Origin: DAOTWA01 sp034435955
Lineage (GTDB): Bacteria > Chloroflexota > Anaerolineae > Anaerolineales > Anaerolineaceae
Reading direction: 5' to 3'
Assembly: GCA_034435955.1 (NCBI GenBank)
Contig: DAOTWA010000047.1
Location: forward strand, 5,104 to 69,103
Length of the DNA stretch: 64,000 nucleotides
In this document: positions 47,499-55,927 of the stretch, piece by piece
Layout: every line of letters starts with the position of its first letter
Position numbering within the stretch: the first letter of the stretch is position 1
Notes under the pieces: generated by a model
What the model saw: the letters and a program-made list of their open reading frames with translations, nothing else
Told to the model about the DNA's origin: nothing
Databases searched by the model: none
Program-made: the position numbers and the translations under genes

Positions 47499-47525
47499 AT
47501 CAGCCGCCTCGACAAGGCGGCTGAT
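47499..47525 (-). terminator. Terminator-like hairpin after the secreted PQQ-propeller gene
   Basis: ATCAGCCGCCT (47499-47509) pairs with AGGCGGCTGAT (47515-47525) around a 5-base loop, a perfect 11-bp stem 22 bases past the stop of the gene at 47548. The minus-strand tail CGGGTTGTATTTTC is only moderately T-rich. Confidence 0.65.
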
Positions 47526-47547
47526 GAATGTCACCGAAAGGATTTGA

Positions 47548-50367
47548 TTACTGGTTAGCCTGGATGGTGGCCACAATTTTCTGGATGGAGAACAAATCCC
47601 CGGGAGCCCAAGGGCGATCCAACCAGTTGCGCAGCTTGGATTGTGAATCGTGAAGGATGTACGCGTGAGCCATGAAATGCGACCAGGCGGTGATGGGTGC
47701 CAGGAAGGAGGTCTCGCCGGGCTCGCCATGCTCTCCAACCCGAGTGAGGTACCACCAAAGCATACCGCGTCCTGAGCTATTGAGCGTTTCCAGGGAGATG
47801 ATCAAACGCTGGGGGGCGCCGCCCAGATAATCAGCCATGTAGGCGCCCACCTCGGGAGTCATCCCAAAGAATACCGGCGCAGACCAGCCGGTTTGAAAAC
47901 CTTGCGGATCGAGGTAATCCGCGTTGGCGGTGCTGACGAAATTCTGAAAAGAGGATGCGCCATTTTGCATGGCATTGACAGCAACGCTCAGTGCTGCGGA
48001 AGCGTCGCTGGCCTGGCCAAGATGGTCGGCAAGCCGGTAGAAGCCTATCGCTCCAGCAATGTCTGAATAATAGCGGATCGAGCCCTTTCGGTTGTTGAAC
48101 AGGTTTTGTATCTGGCTCCAGTGATTTTGGGCGTATGAATAATCGCCGGTGTTCTTCGACCACAACCAGAGGGCATAGATGGTTTGCATATTGGCTCCAA
48201 CCGGAGGCCAGTTATTGATGGCATTGCGGAAGGGCACAGCGTACAGCTCGCGCTGACTTCCAGTGCTGATCCAGGGACTGGGTGGACTGGAGTATGGCAA
48301 ATCCTGGAGTGGGGGATACCAGTTCATTTCCGACGCCATGTAACTCTTGGCGCTGGCTTTCAAATCATTATCCAGGTAAGGATAAGCAGCCGCGAGCGTA
48401 TAGAGCAGGTCGCCTGGTTCGAACCAATAGGCCGTACCCTGCGATTGGTAGGCTATCTGTGCGATGCCGTACTGGCTGATCGACTTATCCTGCTGCAATG
48501 TATACGGCCAGGCATAGGGGGTGGAAAATCCCCGTTCAACGAAGTATGGCAACAAATGCTGACCGTTGGCGGTCTGGATTAAAGCGCGCACTTCGTTGCG
48601 TAAGCGGTTGACCAGGTCGGTATTCTGGGGCGTAATCGGAACGGGGCCGGTCATATCCGTCTTGACGTAATCCTGGAAGGTGGCAGTTGGCGACCCCGGC
48701 GTCGGTACCGAGTTGGGGTCGAAACTGGGGAGGTTCACGGCGGAATCTCGCCACACCTTTGGAGGCGGGCAGGCTGCGCCGTTCTGATGGGAAATTGCAG
48801 CGATTCCTGCATCCAGTACATGCCAGTAGATCATCTGATTGGCTATGATGGCGCCGGCGCGCGCATGGCCCTCGCCTGTGCGCGGACCCGGGAATGGGTA
48901 AGCTGGATCGTTCGGGTTTCCGCTAAGCGGAAAATATGGGTTTGGACCGCCTGGCCCGCACTGGGCGTCGCATTCTGGCCAGTCGTTGGAAACATTGCCC
49001 ACATAAGCTAATTGTCCATTGCTGACGTTTATCCCGCCCAGACGCTCCCAATTGTCCACCAGAAGGAAATTGCCGCTCATGGTAAGCATTCCCCCTTCGT
49101 CTGAGGTCATGCGGAATTTAAGCGGATTCCACAGGGAGTTGGAGTTGCGTAAACCGGTGATATCCAAAGAGGAGAGGTTCATCACGCCGAGCTCAGCATC
49201 GTATCGGGTGGTCACGTGTACAGCGCCGTTATCCGTTTGAATGCCATGCCGGGGGCGGTAAGCGACATACACCTGCCCGGTCCCTGCAACTACTGGAACG
49301 GCGGGTGTATCCTGGCTTCCAAAGGTATATAAAACGGGAGCGACGCCACGGCTGCTCCCATTGGAGGCGTTCAGGGTGAAGAAAGTTTGAAATGCGGGCT
49401 TACCGGTCAAGAAACTGATGATCTGGGGTTTTACCAACGACCAATCCGTATTCCAATCCGGATTGACCGACCCAGCCTGATCCAGAATATTGTCGCCATA
49501 CTGCTGCAGCATCCAGTGAAAAAAATACAAGGGTTCCGAACGGTAGAACACTGTGCTGCCGGCAACCACCGGATAGCGATCCGCCAGACTCTGCCCCTGC
49601 AATGTGGTCTGCCAGGCCTTGGCGCCGTTGCCAGCTTGGACGGCGATTGCCTGAATTGCCTCGTTGCCGAAGAAGACCAGACTACCATCCTGGCTCAGCG
49701 ATGGCGACGTCAAGATGGGCGCGCCTGAATCGTAATGCCAGAGTGCAGCGCCGGTTGCGGCGTTTAACCCTGTCAAGATGCCATTCGAGCTGGCGACATA
49801 AACTGCACCATGCGACTCGTCGATCAAAGGTGCAGTCACGCTCGGCCCCGTGGAGGTCTTCCATATCAGAGCGCCGTTTGAAGCATCCAAACCGTAAGTG
49901 AAGCCGTCATAGGAGCTGAAGATCACGATCGAGTGGTACACACCGGGTGAATTGCGGATAGGCCCGCTGCTTTTATAACTCCATACCGGAGCGCCGGTGG
50001 TTGCATCACGTGCGTAAAGCACCCCATCTAATCCGCCAAGATAAAACCGGCCATCTTTAACCACCGGTTGAGCGCGTGAGGCGAAAGGAACAGCATACCA
50101 TTTCCAGGCGTAACAGAAGGGAGGATCGATTTGCTCTGGAGACCAGTTCGTGCGCTGTGGATCCCGGCCCAACTGTGGCCAATTATCCGATGGACTGGTA
50201 GGCCGGTTCATCACGCTTGGGAGGTAGACATAATAATTTCCAGGCGAAGAGGATTGCGCATGAACATGCTGCGCGGGGCTGCGGTAGAGTCCCAGGAGAA
50301 GAATAAGGTAGAGGGCGATGCTAATCAGTGGGGTCAGGAATTTTTTCAAATTTGGTTTCCTTTTCAC
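47548..50367 (-). CDS. Large secreted protein with N-terminal PQQ-type beta-propeller
   Basis: About 939 residues. After a signal peptide (hydrophobic core about 12-30, ending V-H-A-Q-S) comes N-Y-Y-V-Y-L-P-S-V-M-N-R. Residues about 60-450 hold PQQ-like propeller repeats: A-R-D-A-T-T-G-A-P-V-W, L-D-A-S-N-G-A-L-I-W and L-N-A-A-T-G-A-A-L-W are successive copies. The C-terminal 400 residues are aromatic-rich and probably all-alpha (A-Y-P-Y-L-D-N-D-L-K-A-S-A, I-Y-A-L-W-L-W-S-K), reminiscent of toroid glycosidase-like folds, but I do not recognise the family. It starts with GTG 12 bp after the DNRLRE-type gene, so the two are one operon. Probable role: extracellular carbohydrate or surface function; not certain. 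Confidence 0.7.
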   Translation of the reverse strand: MKRKPNLKKFLTPLISIALYLILLLGLYRSPAQHVHAQSSSPGNYYVYLPSVMNRPTSPSDNWPQLGRDPQRTNWSPEQIDPPFCYAWKWYAVPFASRAQPVVKDGRFYLGGLDGVLYARDATTGAPVWSYKSSGPIRNSPGVYHSIVIFSSYDGFTYGLDASNGALIWKTSTGPSVTAPLIDESHGAVYVASSNGILTGLNAATGAALWHYDSGAPILTSPSLSQDGSLVFFGNEAIQAIAVQAGNGAKAWQTTLQGQSLADRYPVVAGSTVFYRSEPLYFFHWMLQQYGDNILDQAGSVNPDWNTDWSLVKPQIISFLTGKPAFQTFFTLNASNGSSRGVAPVLYTFGSQDTPAVPVVAGTGQVYVAYRPRHGIQTDNGAVHVTTRYDAELGVMNLSSLDITGLRNSNSLWNPLKFRMTSDEGGMLTMSGNFLLVDNWERLGGINVSNGQLAYVGNVSNDWPECDAQCGPGGPNPYFPLSGNPNDPAYPFPGPRTGEGHARAGAIIANQMIYWHVLDAGIAAISHQNGAACPPPKVWRDSAVNLPSFDPNSVPTPGSPTATFQDYVKTDMTGPVPITPQNTDLVNRLRNEVRALIQTANGQHLLPYFVERGFSTPYAWPYTLQQDKSISQYGIAQIAYQSQGTAYWFEPGDLLYTLAAAYPYLDNDLKASAKSYMASEMNWYPPLQDLPYSSPPSPWISTGSQRELYAVPFRNAINNWPPVGANMQTIYALWLWSKNTGDYSYAQNHWSQIQNLFNNRKGSIRYYSDIAGAIGFYRLADHLGQASDASAALSVAVNAMQNGASSFQNFVSTANADYLDPQGFQTGWSAPVFFGMTPEVGAYMADYLGGAPQRLIISLETLNSSGRGMLWWYLTRVGEHGEPGETSFLAPITAWSHFMAHAYILHDSQSKLRNWLDRPWAPGDLFSIQKIVATIQANQ

Positions 50368-50379
50368 GATGTATCTTGA

Positions 50380-51879
50380 CTAATTTCCCCACTTGATCAC
50401 CAACGTCGGGCGTCCGTCCGCATTCCAATCTTCGGTATCGGAGGTGCTGAAATATTTACCGCTGTGGTAGTCCGAATCGGCTTCATAGAATGCCAGGCGC
50501 AGCGGTTGCCCGGAGGTGTATGCCTGCGCCACCGCCCAGGTCACATCCCAATTCAATGCGTATTTCGGCCAGGCAATCGAGTTAATGTCTGCTGGGACGC
50601 CCACCCAGGCTCCGCTGACGTTTTCGAGAGCCTGAGGTCCATTATTCCAGGTCAGCGTGGATTCAGACCAATCGTTATTCACGGTGAAAACCTGGATATA
50701 AGAGGGTTTTGGCCGGTCATCGGGATTGGAGCTGCTGATGTTGCCGGCGTATCCCCATTCATGCAGTGTGAGGGTCGCAGATAGAATGACCTTGTTCGGC
50801 GGCAGGCTGTTCAATGGAAAGGTAATGTAGTACTTGGCAAAACATGGCCAATCGGACAGGTTGGATTGATTGGCGATGTTTACGCCGGTGGCGAAGGCGA
50901 AATTCTTGCCTCCCCACTGTTGCCAGGTGCTGAGCTGATCATCCGGTGGGCACAGGTAACCGAGCTGACCGCCTACGCCGCCGTCTGGGACGTGCTGGCC
51001 ATTCAGACCTTCGCGAAGGGTGATCGAACCAGAGGATGGAACATTGGGCGGGGTGTAGGATGGGATGCCGAAGTGCAGCTGCGCCCAGGTTGCTGGTTGG
51101 TCGTTCATCATATTATCTGGCCAGGATTCGTCCGGTTGCATGGCACCGCCGGCGGTGTCGCGATCATGAAGCACCAGGCTAATCCCCCAAGTCGTACCGG
51201 CGGGGGGCGCGGAAGAAAGCCCAAAGCTGCTGAAAGGCAGATGGAAGGCCATAGACCAGCCCTGAGCTGGTTTACCGGAATTGGGCGTCGTACCGATGTA
51301 TCCTGATTGGGTGGTGAAGGCCACCGCTGCCGGAGACCAGCCGACACCGTTTCCACGAAAGACGGCCTGATAGTTCGTGCGCGGCTCGTACCAATTCAAT
51401 TGGCCGACGAACCGGTAACTATTGGTGTCGGGGTATTGACCGACGTTGCCATCAAGATCCAAGTTGAGGGTGATCGAATCCCAATTGGTGAGATCTGCCA
51501 GCGAAGGACTGGTGTCATACCAGAGGTCGCGGTCGATTATGGCTGCATAAATCCACAGCTCGGTAGGCGAATAAGAAACGCGAACGTCCACATAATTGCT
51601 GTTTGGGTCGACTTTGCCAAACCAGAAAATCGCAGCTTGATTGAATGAATTGGGGTCGTTTTGTATAGATTGAAAGAAGGGGACGTTGACTCGGGGTACT
51701 CGCGGCAGCGCCTCACCAGGTGGCGGCTGGCTTTTTGATATCAACGGCAGGTAAATATAGGTCGTTCCATCAGCAGCCGCTGCCAAGGAGGATGAAAACA
51801 GCAACCCCTGGCTATTGCTGATCATCGCGAGAATAAACACCCCCACCGATAATATCGTTACTACTTTTAAACGCTGCAT
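50380..51879 (-). CDS. Secreted DNRLRE-type protein with CBM9-like N-terminal domain
   Basis: A 499-residue secreted protein. A signal peptide (core about 8-28) ends near L-A-A-A-A-D, followed at once by T-Y-I-Y-L-P-L-I-S-K and a Pro-rich linker. Residues about 70-270 resemble the carbohydrate-binding/family 9-like domains that measure D-x-D-G-N calcium-like loops (L-D-L-D-G-N-V-G). The C-terminal 200 residues match the DNRLRE domain pattern: S-A-T-L-T-L-H-E-W-G, W-S-E-S-T-L-T-W-N-N-G-P and the ending R-P-T-L-V-I-K-W. DNRLRE proteins are often cell-surface or spore-coat stalks. It precedes the PQQ-propeller gene on the same transcript. Confidence 0.75.
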   Translation of the reverse strand: MQRLKVVTILSVGVFILAMISNSQGLLFSSSLAAAADGTTYIYLPLISKSQPPPGEALPRVPRVNVPFFQSIQNDPNSFNQAAIFWFGKVDPNSNYVDVRVSYSPTELWIYAAIIDRDLWYDTSPSLADLTNWDSITLNLDLDGNVGQYPDTNSYRFVGQLNWYEPRTNYQAVFRGNGVGWSPAAVAFTTQSGYIGTTPNSGKPAQGWSMAFHLPFSSFGLSSAPPAGTTWGISLVLHDRDTAGGAMQPDESWPDNMMNDQPATWAQLHFGIPSYTPPNVPSSGSITLREGLNGQHVPDGGVGGQLGYLCPPDDQLSTWQQWGGKNFAFATGVNIANQSNLSDWPCFAKYYITFPLNSLPPNKVILSATLTLHEWGYAGNISSSNPDDRPKPSYIQVFTVNNDWSESTLTWNNGPQALENVSGAWVGVPADINSIAWPKYALNWDVTWAVAQAYTSGQPLRLAFYEADSDYHSGKYFSTSDTEDWNADGRPTLVIKWGN

Positions 51880-52184
51880 AAGCTATTCTCTGGCGCGTCT
51901 CGCTGGCGAGCGCCCTTCGATTTCTGGCCGGCTGTGAGGGGTTGGTTTGATTGTGGATCAGGGATACCGGCAATGTCTAAGGCGTTATCCTCGACCCAGC
52001 CATCATGGTTTCAATAAAGGTGCACGCCTTTCTACTTCAACGGCCTGTCTGATCGTGATATGCCGGGCTACGGGTAGAAGGGTATGGTTTCCGCAGGATG
52101 TGCAGCCAGATCGAGAATTCGATTTGATTTGTCGGATTATACGGAAAACGGGGGTCAAATGCAACCGTGTTCTGACTTACAGTT
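51880..52184. other. Intergenic stretch between secreted-protein operon and gmhB-like gene
   Basis: About 305 bases. No coding sequence or hairpin I can support; presumably it holds the promoter of the minus-strand secreted-protein genes. Confidence 0.4.
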
Positions 52185-52763
52185 TCAAAACACCGGTTTG
52201 TTGATTGCAATGTCTTGCTTTCCAAGCAGGCTTTGAATAACCTCTTTCAAATCCGCGAAGACGGTGAAAGGTTTTAGCTGGCTGGCTTCAGGTAGTGCGA
52301 CCTGAGAACTACCTCGCCCGGTCAACACCAGGATAGTCCGGCGAACTCCTGCGGCTTTGCCCGCCTGCAAGTCTGATAGCGCATCACCGATCATGATCGA
52401 GCGACTCAAATCGAGGGATAGCTCTTGGCTGGCTTGTATGAGCAAGCCCGGCTTCGGCTTTCGGCAGAAGCATTGATCTTCGGACCGGTGTGGGCACAGG
52501 TACAAACCATCTACACGCCCTCCGTAGGATTGTATGACTTCCTTTAGACGCTCATTGATCTCGAGAGCAGTCTCCAGACTGTAAAGACCTTTCCCGATGC
52601 CAGCCTGGTTTGTAATTACCACGATCTTATAAGGGCTGCTCTCAGCCAGCGCCAACGCTTCCAGCGCCTGGGGATAAATCGCCACATCTGACCAGGATCT
52701 TACATATTCATCACGATTTTCAATAATCACGCCATCCCGGTCGATAAATAAGGCTGCGTCCAT
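52185..52763 (-). CDS. gmhB: GmhB-like HAD-IIIA phosphatase
   Basis: A 192-residue phosphatase of the histidinol-phosphate/heptose-bisphosphate branch of HAD enzymes. The nucleophile motif is F-I-D-R-D-G-V-I-I-E-N, motif II is V-I-T-N-Q-A-G-I-G-K-G, and motif III/IV is C-R-K-P-K-P-G followed by M-I-G-D-A-L-S-D. The zinc Cys/His set (C-P-H-R, C-F-C) of GmhB is present. Relatives remove a phosphate in ADP- or GDP-heptose synthesis; whether this organism makes heptose is not shown by neighbours. The ATG at 52763 is favoured because a TATAAT box (minus strand, 52770-52775) ends six bases before it; the ATG at 52778 lies upstream of that box. Confidence 0.85.
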   Translation of the reverse strand: MDAALFIDRDGVIIENRDEYVRSWSDVAIYPQALEALALAESSPYKIVVITNQAGIGKGLYSLETALEINERLKEVIQSYGGRVDGLYLCPHRSEDQCFCRKPKPGLLIQASQELSLDLSRSIMIGDALSDLQAGKAAGVRRTILVLTGRGSSQVALPEASQLKPFTVFADLKEVIQSLLGKQDIAINKPVF

Positions 52764-52980
52764 GAGGCGATTATACATGATTGAGGCAATGAAATGCCGA
52801 AACTCCGCTGCGATTTGTGGTCACGGACTAGCAGGAATAAAACAAGTAAGATCGCTTGTAACTTTTTATTTGTAAACTCGTTATAACCAAAAGAATAATC
52901 GGCGCCTGCGACTATCCACAGAGTGAAGCAAAATCGAGGTTTTGCGTGCGATTAGGAGGTATTGTTAAGGTAATATTAAC

Positions 52981-53009
52981 TTGACATAATGGTATGAATT
53001 TGTTACTAT
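52981..53009 (+). promoter_or_regulatory. Strong promoter of a candidate small RNA
   Basis: TTGACA (52981-52986) and TACTAT (53004-53009) are separated by exactly 17 bp. Transcription should start at about G53016. No ribosome site or sizeable ORF follows before the terminator at 53145-53176. Confidence 0.75.
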
Positions 53010-53015
53010 AAACAT

Positions 53016-53176
53016 GGCAGTTGCGTAGTTCTGAAGTTGTTACAGTTGAATAATGGCGCTTGATTTACAGGCTGCGAGGATCCAGGGGTCTTAGTTGGTC
53101 GCTTACTGCGGTAGGGTTACGCAGTAGATTTCTGGGGAGCAAATGGCGAAACCGGCTTAAAGGGTTTCGCCTTTTT
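53016..53176 (+). ncRNA. Candidate structured small RNA, about 160 nt
   Basis: Bounded by a near-consensus promoter and a Rho-independent terminator, with no plausible coding sequence between. A perfect 7-bp hairpin (TACTGCG 53104-53110 with CGCAGTA 53120-53126, 9-base loop) lies just before a CTGGGG segment. The terminator stem is GGCGAAACC (53145-53153) with GGTTTCGCC (53163-53171) and five Ts. I compared it by eye with common riboswitch signatures (c-di-GMP, SAM, TPP, cobalamin, FMN, purine and others) and found no match. It could be a trans-acting RNA or an orphan leader. Confidence 0.5.
53145..53176 (+). terminator. Rho-independent terminator of the candidate small RNA
   Basis: A perfect 9-bp stem, GGCGAAACC with GGTTTCGCC, a 9-base loop, then TTTTT (53172-53176). 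Confidence 0.88.
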
Positions 53177-53409
53177 GTTTATCGTTGAGGTATCGGTTTC
53201 GTGGAGATAGCTATATGGGTGTGCAACTTGTCGGAAGGTTGTCGATGCAGGGGGTAACTAAGCGCGACGGGTGAGATTGTAATCCGCCCGTTAACATCAT
53301 ATTGAATACCCATCTTCATTATCCGTCACGAAGTGAATTTGGGTAGCCGAAGGATAGCACCTGAAGGCAATCGAATTCTTTATCCGATATAGGTACAACA
53401 TGAGCTATC

Positions 53410-53437
53410 TTGACAATGTATATCTGTATGGTATGAT
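53410..53437 (+). promoter_or_regulatory. Strong promoter upstream of a broken secreted-protein ORF
   Basis: TTGACA (53410-53415) and TATGAT (53432-53437) with a 16-bp spacer. The expected start is near 53444, giving a leader of about 90 bases to the ATG at 53534. Confidence 0.65.
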
Positions 53438-53533
53438 TACGGGGTTAATCAAAGAGGGAAAAAAGAGCAGCATCGCCGAGAGCTTTATCGTCCATATGCA
53501 TCGGATTGGGCGTTCATCAGGAGGAGGGTAAAA

Positions 53534-53626
53534 ATGACCTTTCCTCGAGCAGTTATTTTATTAATTTGTGCCGGTATTTTGTCTGTGATGCAGTTGTCCG
53601 GTCATCCAGGCCGAGCAGGTGGATGA
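53534..53626 (+). pseudogene. Broken small secreted-protein gene (signal peptide followed by early stop)
   Basis: AGGAGGAGGG (53519-53528) precedes an ATG whose first 20 codons form a textbook signal peptide core (A-V-I-L-L-I-C-A-G-I-L-S-V-M). The frame stops after 30 codons. In the +1 frame the sequence continues as I-Q-A-E-Q-V-D-E-P-S-Y-C-Q-R-I-E-L-S-G for about 40 codons, with A-x-A-like residues where signal peptidase would cut. This is what a one-base frameshift in a small secreted protein would leave. It has a good promoter and ribosome site of its own. Alternatively the 30-residue peptide is real. No family recognised. Confidence 0.45.
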
Positions 53627-53912
53627 GCCGTCGTATTGCCAGCGGATAGAGCTTTCAGGGGTTATGTCATTCGCTCTATCTAAGGCAAATGTGGACCGGA
53701 TACGGGGGTCGTCATCCGGGTAAACCGACAAAACAGCTCCAGCCACAACCTGGCAAGGTGTATGGTTGGAATTGGGTTATATCGCTACTTCTCTGACATA
53801 CGCCCTTTTAACCGGGTTATGTCGGAAGGGCGGAGCATGGTTTGCGTTCAATAATATACAAATCGTTGCCCTTTCATAAATTTCGCAAGCACACATAAAC
53901 CGAATATTGAGT
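53627..53912. other. Remainder of the long gap before the polysaccharide operon
   Basis: Mostly non-coding. The +1 frame reads on past a stop near 53720 without a start. An inverted repeat CGCCCTT...AAGGGCG is present at about 53796-53832. A clear promoter for the downstream operon was not found. Confidence 0.35.
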
Positions 53913-54692
53913 ATGGTTACAAATCCTAAGAGACTGTCAGCAGCCGAGTCTATCCGGCTTTACCTCAACCGCCAGGCATCGGATCCAGCGCGCTACATCC
54001 TGGAGCAAACGCTTTTCCTTATCGCCGGCTGGATTCCCACCATCATTGGCATTGCCATACGAGGCCTGCTGTATCGCTTGATTTTACACATGGACGGGTG
54101 GGCGGCCATCGAGCGGAATGTACGCCTGCGCTTTGCCAACCATATCCGCCTGGATCACGGGGTTTACCTGGATGAGGGGGTGTATCTGCACGCCAGCCCA
54201 AAAGGCATCCAGATCGGTGCACGCACGATTGTGATGCATGGGGCAGTTCTGCATGTCTACAATTTCCGCGATTTGCCCCATGCTGGTATCCGCATCGGAG
54301 AGGACAGCCTGGTCGGCGAATACACCGTCATCCGCGGTCAGGGTGGCGTCACAATTGGCAATCGGGTTTATACCTCTCCTTTTTCCCAGATTATCGCAGT
54401 GAACCACGTATTCGATGACCCTGATAGACCGTTCGTCGATCAAGGCATTACCGCCGAGGGTATCGTGATTGAGGATGATGTCTGGCTGGGTTCAGGCGCG
54501 GTAATCACCGATGGGGTGCGGGTGGGTAAGGGCGCGGTGGTGGCGGCAGGCGCTGTGGTCACCCGCGACGTTCCTCCGCACACGGTAGTGGGCGGTGTGC
54601 CTGCTCGCCCCATCCGCGTCATCGATGGAACGGCAAGAAATGGTAACGGTAGAAAGGTTTATTTTGCGCGAGAGCAGGAGGCCATTCAATGA
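53913..54692 (+). CDS. Left-handed beta-helix acyltransferase (hexapeptide repeat)
   Basis: A 259-residue protein. An N-terminal hydrophobic stretch (about residues 30-60) may anchor it to the membrane. From about residue 70 it has hexapeptide repeats such as I-x-x-x-x-x units around I-G-A-R-T-I-V, I-G-E-D-S-L-V, I-G-N-R-V-Y and I-E-D-D-V-W-L-G-S-G-A-V-I, with the catalytic His region in A-V-N-H-V-F. The family transfers acetyl or other acyl groups to sugars. The last residues overlap the next gene by four bases. The ATG at 53913 is chosen over TTG at 53907; neither has a ribosome site. It opens the polysaccharide operon. Confidence 0.85.
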   Translation: MVTNPKRLSAAESIRLYLNRQASDPARYILEQTLFLIAGWIPTIIGIAIRGLLYRLILHMDGWAAIERNVRLRFANHIRLDHGVYLDEGVYLHASPKGIQIGARTIVMHGAVLHVYNFRDLPHAGIRIGEDSLVGEYTVIRGQGGVTIGNRVYTSPFSQIIAVNHVFDDPDRPFVDQGITAEGIVIEDDVWLGSGAVITDGVRVGKGAVVAAGAVVTRDVPPHTVVGGVPARPIRVIDGTARNGNGRKVYFAREQEAIQ

Positions 54693-55900
54693 CCACCCTT
54701 ACTGTTGTTATTCCGGCTTACAACGAAGAGAAAGGCATTGAATCGATTGTCAAGCGGGTATTATCGATCGAGCAAGAACTCGGCGAGGTCGGGGTGCACC
54801 AATTAGAGGTGCTTGTGGTGGACGATGGTTCCAAAGACCGCACCGCCGAAATCGCGCGCTCCATTCCAGGCGTGCGCCTGATCTCGAATCCGCGCAACCG
54901 TGGTTATGGCGCGGCCTTGAAAAACGGATTCTCTAATGCGCATGGCGAATTGATCGGCTTTCTGGATGCAGATGGCACCTACCCGCCCGAATATTTCCCT
55001 CGTCTGTGCAAGATGGCTCTTGACGGCGGTGAACTGGTGATCGGTTCACGCATGGCCGGTGAAGAGAGCGAGATGCCTCTGACGCGCCGCATCGGCAATC
55101 TTTTTTTTGCCGCTTTGCTCAGCCTGGTGGGACGCCAGCGAGTCACCGACAGCGCCAGCGGCATGCGCGTCTTCCGGCGTGAGATCCTCGAGCAGGTTTA
55201 TCCGCTCCCAGATGGTTTGAATCTGACCCCTGTGATGAGCACGCGAGCCATCCATGAGGGGATACGCATTGTCGAAGTGCCAATCCCGTATAGCGAGCGG
55301 GTAGGTCGCTCCAAACTGAGTGTGATACGAGATGGGGGCGTTTTCCTGCAATCCATCTTGTGGACCGCGCTGGCCTATAATCCGGTGCGTATCCTCGGCT
55401 TAATCGGCCTGGGGGGCATTGCCGTGGCTGGGGCGGTTGGGTTCGGTTTGATCGTAGAGCGTTTGATGGGCATCACCATCTTGCACGCCTGGGAGGTGGC
55501 TGCCTTGTTCTGGGGGATGGTCTCTGGGGTGGCAGGGATTTCGATCTTTTCCCTGGGCACGACCTTCAACTATCTGGTTTCTCTATTTTATAAAAAGCCC
55601 ATCCGCCAGGGGCTGTTTGGCCGCCCGATCTTTACACCATCTCTGGACCGTCATTTCGGGTGGCTGGGATTGGCATCCATCGTGACTGGCCTGGCGGTGG
55701 CCCTAGCCTCCGCCATATTGGGTTTTAATGGATGGGAAATTTCAAGGCTGTGGCTCTATCTTCTTGGCAGTGCCATGTTTATCTTAACGGGGGTCCAGTT
55801 GGTTATTTACTGGATACTCATGCGGGTTCTCGAAGATCTAAGCCAGCGCGAAATCCTCGCGCGTCAAGACCTGGACGTTGCTTCGCAGTCGCTTAATTAG
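54689..55900 (+). CDS. Glycosyltransferase family 2 with C-terminal membrane helices
   Basis: A 403-residue enzyme of the dolichol-phosphate-mannose-synthase-like GT2 type. V-V-I-P-A-Y-N-E-E at the N-terminus, V-V-D-D-G-S-K-D (about 45) and the catalytic D-A-D-G-T (about 92) are present. After the catalytic domain (about 1-230) come four hydrophobic helices (about 230-375). Such enzymes transfer a sugar from a nucleotide to a polyprenyl phosphate carrier at the membrane. It overlaps the acyltransferase stop by four bases (ATGA). Confidence 0.92.
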   Translation: MTTLTVVIPAYNEEKGIESIVKRVLSIEQELGEVGVHQLEVLVVDDGSKDRTAEIARSIPGVRLISNPRNRGYGAALKNGFSNAHGELIGFLDADGTYPPEYFPRLCKMALDGGELVIGSRMAGEESEMPLTRRIGNLFFAALLSLVGRQRVTDSASGMRVFRREILEQVYPLPDGLNLTPVMSTRAIHEGIRIVEVPIPYSERVGRSKLSVIRDGGVFLQSILWTALAYNPVRILGLIGLGGIAVAGAVGFGLIVERLMGITILHAWEVAALFWGMVSGVAGISIFSLGTTFNYLVSLFYKKPIRQGLFGRPIFTPSLDRHFGWLGLASIVTGLAVALASAILGFNGWEISRLWLYLLGSAMFILTGVQLVIYWILMRVLEDLSQREILARQDLDVASQSLN

Positions 55901-55927
55901 TGGTGTTATCGAAAGGAGAGTGTCATC

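Noticed and set aside
51947..52204. 85-codon plus-strand ORF
   Set aside because: It runs antisense into the 3' end of the gmhB-like gene, and has no ribosome site or recognisable motif.
53016..53176. Cyclic di-GMP type I riboswitch
   Set aside because: A GGTAGGGTTAC segment is vaguely similar to its 3' part, but the diagnostic GGCAAACC and GACGCAAAGCC blocks are missing.
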